Assembly: GCA_027405735.1 (NCBI GenBank)
Contig: JAPEHQ010000017.1
Coordinates: forward strand, 689,501 to 753,500
Length of the DNA stretch: 64,000 bases
From: Mucor racemosus
Taxonomy: Eukaryota; Mucoromycota; Mucoromycetes; Mucorales; Mucoraceae
Direction of reading: 5' to 3'
Program-made: the position numbers and the translations under genes
In this document: positions 24,726 to 37,063 of the stretch, in pieces
Numbering within the stretch: the first letter of the stretch is position 1
Layout of the letters: each line of letters starts with the position of its first letter
Notes under the pieces: model-generated
The model's database searches: none
What the model saw: the letters and a program-made list of their open reading frames with translations, nothing else
What the model was told of the DNA's origin: nothing

Positions 24726-27010
24726 ATGTGGGAGCCCAACGAACAGTTACTTTTGCGAGCAGCTGTTCGTTACAGGAAACATGAAGGTACTTTGTTTGTT
24801 ACTCCTCGTCGAGTAGCTTGGCAACAGCAAGGTTCTTCTCAATTAACACCTTCTATCTATTACAATGATATTGGAGGTAATAAAAATAACACAATCCATT
24901 TGATCATATCATTAAGTTTATGTTATTGAATAGGTTTGGCACAAACACCTGAATCGTCACCAAAAGTATTACTTAAAATATCAGCAAAACCACCAGTATC
25001 GAAAGATTATACATTTCAATTTACTTCACCAAAGAATATACAAGAAAGAGAATCGATTAAAGCACAAATAGCAGAATTACTGGCTCGTGTGCGTGGTCTT
25101 AGCTCTTCTTCCGCAGTAGGGACACCAGTGCCGATTACACCATCATCTGTAATAGCTTCACCTTCTCCATCTACACCGCAAACAGCAATAGCATCGCCTG
25201 CTCCACCATCATTACAACAACAAGCTGCAGCTAACATTAGACCCTCAACCCCACTTAATAATGCTCCTTCACCCAGTACGAATGGAGGAAGCCCAAAACC
25301 ATACCGAAATGAGGAATATTTAGATCGAAGAGCTTTACTGACTTCGAGTAAAGAATTACAAACATTACATAAAGAGCTAGTAGTTGTAGGGAGAAGTGTA
25401 GATGAGGAAGAATTTTGGTCTAGTCCATATGTCAAACGTATTCGTCAGGTAAGAATTTAAGATTGCATTACATGAGAGTTTATCATTTAATCAATACTCA
25501 AATATATCAGAAATTAAAAAAAGATGCTGTTTCGAGAGAGGGTAGACAAAAGGGTAAATCTTCTCGAATGGTAGAATTAAAACCGGGCCAACAAGAAGGA
25601 TCAGATATCAAATATACATTGACTAGTCAGATCATTCATAATATCTTTACCGAATTTCCTTCAGGTATTTAAAGAAAGAGAGAGCTTATAGATTTATTTT
25701 ACTGATGATTGTAATAATAGTCAAAAGAGCATATGATACCAATGTTCCTGACAAGGTATGATTATAGGAATCAATCACAAAAGACCTAGTTAAACTAAAA
25801 TAAATGTTTTACCATGTATATTTAGATGACAGAACAAACATTTTGGAAACGATTTTTGGCATCTGAATTCTTTCATAGATCACGTACAGGAGGAAGATCT
25901 CAATTAACACCATATGATGATATTTTTGATAGATGTCTTCAAGAAGAAGATGATGGTAAAATGTAACACTGAGATGTACTCACAACACAAAATAACAAAG
26001 AATGCTTTTTGTAGAGAACTCAAAACCGCCACCAATGTCTCGAATGGACAAGATTCGTTTTGATATTGATTTGTCCGCTACAGCTGAAGATCATTTGGAG
26101 AGTGGAAATGCACCTGATTTTACAATGAAAGCCGGTAGAGAAGTGCAATCTTTACCCTTGATTCGTCGATTCAATAAACATTCTTCAAGAGTATTGGAAA
26201 CAGCACCATCGTAAGTGGATCTTGCAATCTTTAGAATGTAGCCTTATAATTTAACGTTTTCTTTAGTAAAATCAAACGACCTGAATCTACGTTTGAAGAT
26301 CAAGTTCAAAAGGATATCATTATTACAGAATTATTAGATGAAAAACCACCGGAAAAAATCATCCTTGATATTCAAGATACCAGACGTTATTTCGAAAGTC
26401 AAACAGGTGGATCGGATGAAATGCAATTGAGTGAAAACGATACAATAACTTTACTTGTTGGATATAAACGCAAATTTGAAGGATGGCAGCCTGAAATGAC
26501 AAACCAAATCATAAAACCACGAGCAGCAGATAAAGTATGTGTTGAATTGACAACTACCATAAAAAAGAAGATCAGACACGACGATAAATCTGCGGCCGGT
26601 AAGAGTTTTGCGAGAAATCGATCCTATTATGTATTAATCTGATTGTTTACATGCCATAGATGTTAAATTACCTCCTCAAGTGCAGCAGAAAATACAGAGC
26701 TATCATTCAGCAACCAACGAGATTTTGCGTCATTTTTGGTCATCTTGGGAACCATACAAAGCAGATAAAAATCTTCGTATGATTGAAGGATTGAAAAAAC
26801 AACAAGAAAAGTTAAACGAAATACTGACAGCAGTTGTGAGTTATGAAGGCGATGCCGAGAGATGTAGACAGGTAACTATTTTGTAGCGGTAGGCCAGAAG
26901 AAGCGTTACTAATATTTCGGATACTACATAATTAGACTTTGATGCCAGTCTTGCAAGCTGTAGATAGAGCATTGGAAACATCGAATAGGCGTAATAAAAA
27001 GAAGCGCTAA
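24726..27010 (+). CDS. TFB1: TFIIH core subunit Tfb1/p62
   Basis: Nine exons: 24726-24876, 24934-25448, 25511-25664, 25721-25755, 25826-25955, 26015-26210, 26267-26598, 26660-26871, 26936-27010. They make 1800 nt and 599 residues. Tfb1/p62 is a core subunit of TFIIH, acting in transcription initiation and nucleotide excision repair. The N-terminal PH-like domain (about 1-110; ends near KISAKP...FQF...ERESIKAQIAELLARV) is followed by a Ser/Pro-rich insert. Then come BSD-type segments, with the conserved Trp-Phe pairs in EEFWSSPYVK and EQTFWKRFLASEFFHRSR. The C-terminal helical part ends in basic residues (NRRNKKKR). Exon 4 is only 35 nt. Homology is firm. Confidence 0.92.
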
Positions 27011-27340
27011 ACCATTATAAAGTTAATTGCAAAAAAAGACCAATGAATAAAAAGCAACTTGTATATATAAACATGAAACCTTACTATACGGCATCGAACT
27101 TTTTATTTTTAAACGATTTTTGCATTTGATTAAATCGATTTTATTGAATTTCTGTTGATTATGCTCCCTGTATTTTTTGTTAGATCAAATTACCCTAAAA
27201 AATGGTCCGTGTCTCAAATCCAAGGATGATCCGAATATCATAAACTTTCTTTTCTCGAACGCCATCAAGTCAATCAAAGACATATGTTGTGCATGAACTC
27301 TTAAATCATGATTTGGGTATTTTAAGACCAGTATCTGTCA
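27011..27340. other. 3' flank of TFB1
   Basis: Untranslated or intergenic sequence before the first repeat-R copy. No gene recognised. Confidence 0.4.
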
Positions 27341-28870
27341 ACCCATAAACTAAACAAAATAGGCACTATCTGTTATAGAAACGTGCATTTTCTACCAGAA
27401 AAACCGGCTGTCATATCACAGATTCATTAAAAAATTGCAAAAGCGAACCCGTAGAGCAACGCTGTAATTGAGCATAGCAAGATTGAACGGCTAAGTCTCT
27501 TATACTATGGTATATATCTAAGTTTTAAATAAAAATGCGTCTTTTTTTTTACTTTTCTTATATTTAACCACGTACGGTCTGAAAATTCAGTTTTTTTAGC
27601 GGACATTTTCGGGGCTCATTTTATCCTTAACAACACTCATGATTTTCATCAAAAAACAGAAAAATCAAATTTTGATACCAAAATCAACGTTTAAATATAC
27701 TACATTGTGAGAGAAAATTGTAGCCATGACTAATACACATTTTATAAAAGCTTAATATTAAATGTTAAGTAATGAAACTTAGCATTTTTGGCCCAAAAAA
27801 CGGTTTTTTGATTAAAGGATTTTCATGTAATATTTTGCAATAAAAATATTTGTTATTTTTGATTGGACAAATAGAGCGCTAAATTCTGTATATGTGTATA
27901 CTTTTTGTTTTTATAATTGGTAGTATAATTAACTCTAGATTTGCAAAACCAGAAAAAAAAATTAAAAAATGTCAAAATTGATGATCTGGACAAGAATAAT
28001 TTTTTAAATTAATATTCCGCTTATAAGCCTTGTAAGTCTTAAAAATAAGAGATTTTATAATACTTGAGAACTTTTTCAAGAATTTACGATGCTGTACCCA
28101 CTTGATTCAAGCTAATTACTGTAAATCTTTATACATGTTAATATTGTATGACAGTTTATTTAATGATAATGTAGCCTTACTTTATAATTATTGCGCTAGA
28201 GGTGATTTACATTAAGTTTTTTTTTTTTACTCTTACCTCTCCAATGTCATAAACATAAACATAAACATGGCCATCATTGGAACCTATTACCGCCTTTTTA
28301 CCCTTTTTGCCCTCTTTGTCCTAAGCCAATTTATTCAATGCTTTATCAGAACCAACTTAAGTACTACTACTTACAAATGGTTCCTCGGTAGTTGCATTCA
28401 GATTCCATAAATTAAATTGACTGGTTCCACCTACAGTAGTAGTATCAAAAAACGTATCATCAGCCCGCCTTATAATAGACGTCAATCTAAAATCAGAAAC
28501 ATCACATTGTCATTGTTATAGGCTATGAAAAGCTTGATTTTTAATAATACAGCAATTAAATAAAAAACAAGATGATACTAATAGCATATGGTGAGTATTT
28601 AATATCTAAGTAAATTTGATGAAGTATGCTTTTAAACCCTTTTGAAAATCCTGAGGCAGACACAAGATCTTGGTCCTGTTGTAATTTCTGGATTCATCAA
28701 AATGTCGTGATTTCAACTACACGATGAATGCACCTTTCATCAATCTTGACCTCCATATACATTGAGTATCAGTTTTGAGCATTGTATTTTCTCTGATTAT
28801 TAATATCCGGTCATATTGAACGATAGAGTGAATTAAACTACGATTTACTATTATACTGTTAGTAATTTTT
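27341..28870 (+). repeat. Repeat R, partial copy 1
   Basis: Direct match to 34025-35505 with high identity, broken by small gaps. The first 800 bases also match 50710-49925 in inverted orientation. The copy lacks the part of R present at 31310-33292. It carries a dynein intermediate-chain-like fragment (separate entry). Confidence 0.85.
28255..28500 (-). pseudogene. Dynein intermediate chain-like WD fragment, copy 1 (broken)
   Basis: On the minus strand, text such as QFNLWNLNATTEEPF is followed by a GTAAGT-like donor. A second block reads ALNKLA-stop-DKEG...GHVYVY...YDIGE and ends at another GTAAG donor. The order LWNLN..TE.P then ALNKL.WD...G..DG.VY.YDIG is that of the last WD repeats of fungal dynein intermediate chain. 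The Trp expected after ALNKLA is TAG here, and two to three codons are inserted. Retained introns mean the fragment was copied from genomic DNA, not from mRNA. Family assignment is from memory of the motif. Confidence 0.6.
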
Positions 28871-30140
28871 TGTTATTGTTGCTTTAAAAACTTGATCCTA
28901 TTATTACTATCATTGATTATAGTCGTCAAACTAATTGGTAGAGTACATCATATTACCATTTCGCATTGGTAAAATTTCTACAATTGATATCTGCATTTAA
29001 CACTGGTGGATTGGAAAGTTGGTGTCTGTTTTTAGTTTGATCAATAATGCTTATTATTTTGATTTTCCAGTATAATTATAGGTGTTTATACTTCTAAAAA
29101 CTGAATTTCCAACTGCAACTGCATCTGTTGAATATCACTTGCGTTTCTATGCGTTGTAGTTGATGTTATACTAACTCCCATTTTAGTAAAGAGTCCTGTA
29201 ATAAGTACTATGATCTTGTAATAGGTTGAGTCTATTAAGAAAGAAGTACCAAAGGTGGACGTTGTTGGCGTTACTAATTGTAGTTGACTATTACTTTGGT
29301 CAATACTTACTATGTATTAAGTGTAATTAATATTTGACAAGTAGTATTAAGTAATAGATCGGTTGTGGTTGTGATAATAAGTTTATTTGATTAAAATTAT
29401 TAATGAAGGAAAGAAACAGATACTTTCACTAATGTTCAATATCTGATTCAACATTTACATATTTATATGAATTATACAACTGAAACTAATTCATGCAATT
29501 ATTGTTGAAACATCATGTAATGTGAATCATTACAAGTCCTTTACATTCATCCATATTCAATTTTTCTGTTATACAGCTTAATATTAATGTACTGACGTTG
29601 AGTTTTGTTTTTTATATCTCCATCAAAAATACACATTCTCTAGACGAAATCGGCTACCAATTTCCGGAAAGCTCTACTATTATTTCCAAAAAGAAAAGAT
29701 ACACCTTAATTTGCTGCATTTCCCAAAATAGTGAAACACTATAGCTAATTTTTACTGAATACGCAGGGAATACGCATGGTAAAACGAACATGTTACCTTA
29801 CAGCGGAATACGGTGTAGTAATACGCTCATATTACAATGGTAAAACTCCCATTTTGCATGCATACCCAACGTTTTATTCAAGATTCTATACTTTTTATGG
29901 GTTCTCTATATTCCTGAATCCTTTTTTATTTGCTTATTTGGAAAATATTACCATTATATTACAATGTTCTCAAATTTTTTTCATTGCTTACATAATTTTC
30001 TCTACACTAAAAAAAATATGGACGTATTACCTGCAGGGAAAACGAGGTAATACGGACTTTAATTGCAGTGAAGAAAAACTGGCAAATACATGCTCACAAG
30101 TACGGGAGTTAAAATTGTAGAACAAAGGAGAGTGACAAGC
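28871..30140. other. Gene-free stretch, unclassified repeat-rich DNA
   Basis: No coding region supported. The open frame at 29776-30120 (114 residues) has no domain. Around 29757-29835 and 30023-30060 short words (GAATACG, GTAATACG, CGTATTACC) recur in both orientations, hinting at an old palindromic element. Confidence 0.35.
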
Positions 30141-30141
30141 T

Positions 30142-30213
30142 TAACGGGTAGCGCATGCGCTACAAATTGAGCGCGACACACATATGCGTGAGTTCAAACC
30201 CGCCAAAGGGGAA
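30142..30213 (+). repeat. tRNA-like / SINE-head-like pol III box pair
   Basis: An A-box-like TAGCGCATGCG (30149-30159) and a B-box GTTCAAACC (30192-30200) are 43 bases apart, the tRNA spacing. The T-stem does not pair, so a functional tRNA is unlikely. It lies 20-90 bases from the CACTA-like MITE. Confidence 0.35.
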
Positions 30214-30235
30214 GCCCTTTGGTATTAGCTATTAG

Positions 30236-30383
30236 CACTATGAAGAAAAAATCTCTTAATTCTCTTAATTATGCCACATTAAGGAAAATAAGACAAAATT
30301 TAAAAAAAATAAGCAGTGAAAATTTTCTTATTTTCCTTAATGTGGCACAATTAAGAGAATTAAGAGGTTTTTTGTTCGTAGTG
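30236..30383. mobile_element. CACTA-like MITE, 148 bp
   Basis: The element begins CACTATGAA and ends TTCGTAGTG. It has near-perfect terminal inverted repeats of about 60 bases (shared core: CTCTTAATTCTCTTAATT, then GCCACATTAAGGAAAATAAG). It is flanked by TAG on both sides (30233-30235 and 30384-30386), a 3-bp target duplication. CACTA termini plus a 3-bp TSD are the hallmarks of En/Spm (CACTA) elements. With no coding capacity it must be mobilised in trans. Confidence 0.85.
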
Positions 30384-30751
30384 TAGGATATGAATTTCGA
30401 AAGAGAATCTCCGGTGACCTTGCTTCTCATCGAATATGATCCTCCTTTTTTTTTCTTAGTATGATGTTTTGCATATGTCTAGCAAATTTTTTCCTTTTTC
30501 ATTAATGCATATAATATGCATACTAGTAAGTCTGACTGGAAAAACCCGGCTCGACACCAATACTACCAGCATCCATGGGTCATTGTACGTTCAGCCAGTT
30601 CGAGCAACAAGTTGGTTACCTGCTACTTACACCTACTAAGATCAGCAAGCCTATCAGTTCTTCTTAACGAATATGAATCCAAATGACTTCCCGTTGCAAT
30701 GGCAGGTACTTCTAGCGCTGATCCGAGAAATTGAAAAAAGTTTAGCCTTGT

Positions 30752-31285
30752 CGTATATTTTCAGATTTGATAAATAATACTTAAAAAAGAATACAATTTA
30801 AAGAAAATGAGTAATGAATCAATTTTTCAACTGTATAATAGAAACAAGGTATCGTTTATTTAGATATAAAAGTATGGCTTTTTATATTGATTTGACATTG
30901 AGATCCTTCTATGTAATTAATTTAAGGCACTATTGAACCATTATTAGATCTGTTTGATTGTAATCTATGGATTGAATTGGATCAATCATAATTTAACCGA
31001 GCTTGTAAGTTTCCTTGTTTCAATGCTGCGCTAATTGTGCTTGGACGTTGGTTTGATAGCTACTTGATTGATTAACCGCTGGGATGAATAATATGGTGTC
31101 ATAATTGAGGTCTAAGCGTTGTTCTTGGTAATTATTACTGGTTTAAACTTAGTACGCTAGGAGTTTTTTTACATCCGATATCAAGACTTTGCACTTCAAT
31201 GCATGTCGTAGTCAATAGATTGTAAGATGTATTAATACTGTAGAAAATGATAACATATGGTACTTGGTGCATTACAACATAGTAT
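30752..31285 (+). mobile_element. TIR element family 3, copy b (right end missing)
   Basis: Matches 2829-3375 with point differences. The left terminus (GTCGTATATTTTCA) is present, but the sequence leaves the family at about 31285, before the right inverted repeat, where repeat R begins. Confidence 0.7.
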
Positions 31286-31299
31286 ATGATTCATATTTT

Positions 31300-33297
31300 T
31301 GCCAATAATGATCATTCTTCCAAAAAAAAGCCGAACAATCTCCGGGAGCGGCTATCTAATAATATTTCCAAGCTTAAATCTCTAGAAAAAAGTTACCGGA
31401 CAGACCGGACGCGGTTGTTTAAATATTCTAAGCATCTACGGTATAAGATGCAGGTATCGAAATTTCATACAAAAATTAAGGTTCTAGACTGTATTGCTAT
31501 TAATTATTCAAAGGATTATTTTAAGTAAAGCATAAACACAACCTACAATATTATTAGCACGATAACGGATTTAACTTGAAAAGTATAAGGTGATACAACC
31601 GGATTCAAAAAAAGTCCATAAAATCACAAATTTAAAGTACTTATATATAAAAGCACTACGGCCGACCTGTGCTGCACAAGATGATTTTTTTGTGCCCAGG
31701 TGGGCTACACACTATAGCCTGATGAGTTTTTGCGCCCACTGAATAATGGCTAAAAATATAACAAGATGCACATGGGCACAACAAAAGAAACTGCACACGA
31801 GCACAACGCTAAGAATGTACGTGCAGAATTATAGTTTCTGTCCGTGTGCATGACATTAATCCCATGTGTGCATAATAGTAGAATTGCCCATAAGCATATC
31901 ATTAATTGTTATATCAAAAGATACTAATATAAAAATACTCTGCTAAAAGCTACATTTTATTAATTCATTGATGCTTCGTATTTATATGTTTTCTAAATAG
32001 TTATATGATTATTAATATTATTAATGAATTGCCGGGTATTGAGGTACTTGATATGATTTGGGAACAAATCATATACAATGGAATTTGTGGAATTGGGAAT
32101 CTGTGATTGTATCATTTGGATAAGATGTAGGATTGCTTATGTTTCATTGTTGCCAAGTGTTCCTGAAGGTTGCTGACAGTCGCTGTTAATGCTAGTTGTT
32201 ATGTATGACATTTCGTATGAGTTACTAAATGTCATGCCATATTGGATTTCAATAGCTGTTCCTGGATTTCTACATCTGGGTAAACTTCTGATATATCATT
32301 AATCCCTATTTGTGCATAATAATAAAATCTGACCATGAGCATAATAAGCTGATCGTATGGGCGCAAATTGGTTTGTACATGAGCATCGTGCCGTTCTCAA
32401 AACTTCATTGCATTTTTTACTGGAATAATGGGTTTTAAATTACATTTACTTTTATTAATATAGATTATAGACAATAATAATACAATTCAATACATTGTTG
32501 ATGTAGAGCAATACATGCAGCAAGGGCCAATATATTTACGATTATCATCATTTGTAAATATGTTTATAGCTATAATGTTTACAGCAACAATGATTTTTGC
32601 TCAAGCATAAATTTATATGTAAGCCAAATCTTAAGATTATAGATGTTACTTTATCACACATAAAATTTAAACAAATTAACCTTCTTTAAACTTACTATTT
32701 TAGTTTACGATTGTCAGTTGTAAAAAGATTTGTTTTCAAGTATACAGTAGCTATGATTGAAACTATGGTCATTAGACAAGACATTAGATTATCCTTTTTT
32801 TTTTTTTTGTTTCTATATCATTTGAAATTTTATCACTTTCCTGGAACATTTCGTGAGTTTGTAGCCAGTTCTAGCTTTTCATTGAATAGATATAAATGTC
32901 ATTGCCTTCAATTTGACCTGGTAATCAAGAAATACGTCCAACAACACAGTAGTAAATAATGATATTTGATCTTAGAATGCAGTTAAATGAAAATATCAGT
33001 CTCTAATATAAACTGCTACCTATATGAAAAACATTAGTCCCTTATGTTAGCATGCATATTCAGATACAAGAAACGAATACCAGCTTGATAGTCTGATATG
33101 CCTTATCAAACGATGAATAATACTCTTGGAATTTGAAAACAAAAAGAGAGAAACAACACACGTAGAAAAGGATTTCAAGGCTTTACCTTATTTAGCGCAA
33201 TTAAAATCCTGCTAAATTGCACATTTCAGCCAACGTAAAAACAGCATTACTGTGCCTGAACTATCAACTAAACCAAATAGGCAATATCTGCTACTAT
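31300..33297 (+). repeat. Repeat R, copy 2, left part
   Basis: Matches 53145-50930 in inverted orientation. Landmarks are AAAAAAAAGCCGAACAATC (31322), the GGCCGACCTGTGCTGCACAA block (31663) and the CATGAGCATCGTGCCGTTCTC block (32379). The copy is split by an LTR-like insertion at 31907-32298. Its right part resumes after another LTR-like insertion at 33298-34024. The open frame at 31286-31528 lies in this repeat and has no domain. Confidence 0.8.
31907..32298. mobile_element. Solo LTR-like insertion, family Y (392 bp)
   Basis: Starts TGTTATATCA and ends TGATATATCA (TG...CA with inverted termini). TTAAT flanks it on both sides (31902-31906 and 32299-32303). The inverted R copy lacks this insert between the corresponding flanks, so it is a filled/empty site pair. 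The first 55 bases resemble the 220-bp insert at 50698-50917. There is no internal coding region, so solo LTR is the best reading. Confidence 0.7.
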
Positions 33298-34024
33298 TGC
33301 AGTAAATTACGAAGTTATTTACTAAAATAAAAAAAATATAAAAAATAAAAGCAGTAGAAATACAATTATAATCAGCTAAAGTTTTTATTACAAAAGATTT
33401 CTGAAGAGTTAAAATAATTGAAAAGTATGAGGGTATTTATAGTGATTTGGAGAACTTGGATACCATCAGACTTGAATGGATGTATATTTAGTAATCTTCC
33501 AGTTTTGAGTACATTGTTATTGATTTGATATTTTAAGGGGTAAATTGTGTAGAGCATTGACCACAAGGGATTGTATGTCAAGTGTGACAATATCGACCTT
33601 TTGGGAAATGGTTGTTTTGTTTATTTCTGTTATATCTATTTTATGTAACCTTGATTTTTAAGGGGTAGTTTTTATATGCTTGAATCTTATTTATATTGAT
33701 AGTGCAACTACGATATAGATGAGTAGTTGACTAAATTGATATCTTTGTTTATTATCATTATTGATTTGGATAGAATCCTGTTTTGATATATATGTCATTT
33801 GTGTAATTGATTGCGCCGTGATCAAGGGTGCTATCATCTACACGACATGTATGGTTCAAAAAAGGGTATTTCATATTTTAGCATGCGTTTGTTATTGTGT
33901 TCAATTGAAGCGTTTGTTTATTATTGTTGTTCACATTTCAAGTGGCATCATATCTTATGAGCGACACTTGGAATTTAGGTTGTTTTATTTTTATCAAGCG
34001 TTTTTAGTATGTAATTCCACTGCA
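33298..34024. mobile_element. Solo LTR-like insertion, family X (727 bp)
   Basis: Begins TGCAGTAAATT and ends CCACTGCA, flanked by ACTAT on both sides (33293-33297 and 34025-34029). Repeat R is uninterrupted at the same point in the other copies (27375 region and 50680-50697 inverted). The first about 250 bases match family X copies at 36389 and 51876. TG...CA ends with a 5-bp TSD fit an LTR. The open frame at 33761-34087 crosses its boundary and is not a gene. Confidence 0.75.
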
Positions 34025-35505
34025 ACTATAATAGAAACATATAATTTTCTACTAGAAAAACCGGCTGTCATATCACAGATTCATTAAAAAATTGCAAAAG
34101 CGAACCCGTAGAGCAACGCTGTAATTGAGCATAGCAAGATTGAACTGCTAAGTCTCTTATACTATGGTGTATATCTAAGTTTTAAATAAAAAAGCGGTTT
34201 TTTAAACTTTTCTCATATTTAACCATGTATGGTCTGAACATTAAGACTTTGTAGCGGACATTTTTCGAGGCTCATTTTATCCTTACCAACACTCATGATT
34301 TAGATCAAAAAACAGAAAAATCAAATTTTGATACCAAAATCAACGTTTAAATATACTACATTGTGAGAGAAAATTGTAGCCATGACTAATACACATTTTA
34401 TAAAAGCTTAATATTAAATGTTAAGTAATGAAACTTAGCATTTTTGGCCGAAAAACGGTTTTTTGATCAAAGGATTTTCATGTAATATTTTGAAATAAAA
34501 ATGCTTGTTATTTTTTATTGAGCAAATAGAGCGCCAAATCTTGTATAAGTGTATATTTTTTGTTTTTATAATTGGTAGTATAATTAACTCTAGATTTGCA
34601 AAACCAGAAAAAAAAATTAAAAAATGTCAAAATTAATGATCTGGACAAAAATAATTTTCTAAATTAATATTCCGCTTATAAACTTTGTAAGTCTTAAAAA
34701 TAAGAGATTTTATAATACTGGAGAACTTTTTCAAGAATTTACAATGCTGTACCCACTTGATTCAAGCTTATTACTGTAAATCTTTATACATCATGTTAAT
34801 ATTGTGTGGTAGTTTGTTTGATGATAATATATTCTAACTTTATAATTATTGCGCCAGAGGTGATTTACATTAAGTTTTAGTCTTACCTCTCCAATATCAT
34901 AAACATAAACATAAACATGGCCACCACTACTGGAACCTATTGCCACCTTTTTACCCTCTTTGTCCCAAGCCAGTTTATTCAATGCTTCACCAGAACCAAC
35001 TTACTGTAAGTACTTACAAATGGTTTCTTGGTATTTGCATTCAAATGTCATAAATTAAATTGGCTGGTTCCATCTACAGTAGTAATATCAAATGTATCAT
35101 AAGCCCGCCTTATGATAAATGTCAATCTAAAATCAAAAACATCCCATTATTGTCATTGTTATAAGCTATGAAAAGCTTGATTTTTAATAATATAACAATT
35201 AAATAAAAGACAAAATGATACTAATCGCATATAGTGAGTATTCAACACCTAGTTGAGTTTAATGAAGAACGCTTTTGAACCCTTTTGAAACCCCTGAAGC
35301 AAACACAGCATCTTGGTCCTGTAATTTCTATCCATCAAAATGTTGCAATTTCCACCACACAATGAATGCACTTTTTATCAATCTTGGCCTCGTTTTACAT
35401 TAAGTATTAGTTTTTTACCAGTTGTATTTCCTCTGATTCATTAATATTCAGTTATATTAAACGATAGTGTCTTAAATTACAATTTAATAGTACACTGAAC
35501 AAGTA
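34025..35505 (+). repeat. Repeat R, copy 2, right part
   Basis: Matches 27360-28870 directly and (first about 780 bases) 50690-49925 inverted. It continues the R copy interrupted by the LTR-like insertion at 33298-34024. Confidence 0.85.
34880..35130 (-). pseudogene. Dynein intermediate chain-like WD fragment, copy 2
   Basis: Same fragment as at 28255-28500, but here the Trp codon is intact: NKLAWDKEGKKVAIGSS, then GGHVYVYVYDIGE. A GTAAGA donor follows. The VYVY segment looks expanded by a repeated hexamer, compared with VY.YDIG expected in the family. The upstream block is more eroded than in copy 1. There is no start codon, promoter or remaining WD propeller, so it is a gene fragment carried by the repeat. 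Confidence 0.6.
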
Positions 35506-36388
35506 ATGATTATAGTGTACTTTTGTTAGTTGGTAGTGGTATACAAGACAACATCTTATTTTCCTCCTCTTGGCTGTTGGCCACTAAATAGGAACAAATA
35601 TTTTTTAGAAACTAAATAGATTATGAGTTTATTCATCTATTCAAATCAATTCAGTACTATAATTCATACTTTTATAATCACCAGTTTTTCTCCAGGTAGA
35701 TATTGACTTTAGACCAAAAATACACTGATTATAACGTAGATGATGGAACACAATGACTAAGACTTGGATGCTTTTCTTTTTTGGAAAAAATATTGTAAGG
35801 CGCCCTAACATTAACAGTTAATAATTCATTTCCAAATAAATAATAGGAAAAACATGTACTTGTACCTCCTATTTGATTTCAGTTTATAAAAAATACTGGT
35901 CTTTCTGTTGTAGTTTTAAACATAAATAAAAGAGCTGAGGAAAGAGTGGGGAGGAAAAACCATAGTTCTAAATCAGTCGATTTTATGTGTTACAAACAGA
36001 AATTTACAAAGGCATAAATACTTTTAGCATTGCCAAATAGGTTATTGTCCTCGTTTCCATTTGGCCACCGAAAGAAGAACAGGGGCAAAATTCTTTCAAA
36101 TCCCAAATTTCAAATTGATATACTGTATCTCGTAAATAATAAGGCAATTCTGTTAAATTAGAGTAACTCACATCTGCTTTAAACCATTCAGATTATCTTT
36201 GCTATTAATTATATTATGATTGATATACTTTAGTAAATTGGCTAATAATTTTTGATCCCATTGCTCTGCTCATCTGGGCTGCCTGATCTGCACAAATTTT
36301 TTATTCTGCCCATCTGCGTAGACTATTATGCCCAGAAGAAGCATATTTTGGTCATAGTGCGATGTTCATTGCCCAACAAAATAACTGC
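35506..36388. other. Unclassified gene-free stretch
   Basis: AT-rich. No gene, RNA or clear repeat match within the window was found. Confidence 0.35.
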
Positions 36389-37063
36389 TGCAATAAAATT
36401 GAAGTAATTTCATAAAAATGAAAAATAAAGATAAAAAAATAAAAGCATTGCTGATAAATACAATTATAGTCTTTCCACGGTTTTATTCTGATTAAAAGAA
36501 ATCTGATGAAAAAGAATAATACCGTATCTTCATAAAGTATACTATATTTATATGAATCGTAAATAGTAGATGGTTGTGTGTTGATCCCTATTTTACAGGT
36601 GTTCAACCATAATGTCTTTTATTGACATTCTTTTCTAAGATACTTGGTTAAGATGTTGATACTTTGTTTGATTATGGTAGAATATCATTATTAGATGGAA
36701 GTTGATCTTTCAACATTCCTGTTATAATTTAAAATAATGCAACTGAGCTTATTTTTATGGGATGTGATTCCTTATCTAGAATTATTGAAACTGCGATTTT
36801 ATGAGCAGGAGTTTTGGAATATATTATTAATACAAAATAAGTACAGCTTTATATCGTAGGTGTCATGTTGTAGAAGGTTGTATTTTGATCAGGAATACTT
36901 TCTTTTACAGGTACCAGCAATATTAGAATTTCCTCGTTATGCTTATTGGGGCTTGATTAGGACTCAGTCCTTATGGGGCGAGATTCAGGTACGAATCGAG
37001 ATCTATTATTTTTCTGAAATGACAATGATGGCTTTGGTTTATAAAAGGTGCCATTTCATTGCA
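36389..37063. mobile_element. LTR-like element, family X copy 2 (675 bp)
   Basis: Begins TGCAATAAAATT and ends TTTCATTGCA. It matches 51876-52520 in direct orientation along its full length. The flanks (ACTGC and GCCGC) share only three of five bases, so the target duplication is eroded or the element is recombinant. A conserved exon-like stretch between TTTTACAG and CAG|GTACG (about 36911-36989) is open in both copies. Confidence 0.65.

Noticed and set aside
25016..25435. 139-residue open frame antisense to TFB1
   Set aside because: It lies opposite a Ser/Pro-rich, low-complexity part of the TFB1 exon, has no domain and is explained as the shadow of biased codons.
30142..30213. A functional tRNA gene
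   Set aside because: A and B boxes have the right spacing, but acceptor and T stems do not pair, so it is at most a tRNA-derived relic.
31286..31528. 80-residue Lys-rich frame that could be a DNA-binding protein
   Set aside because: It lies inside repeat R; the inverted copy at 52963-53244 is interrupted and no family is recognised.
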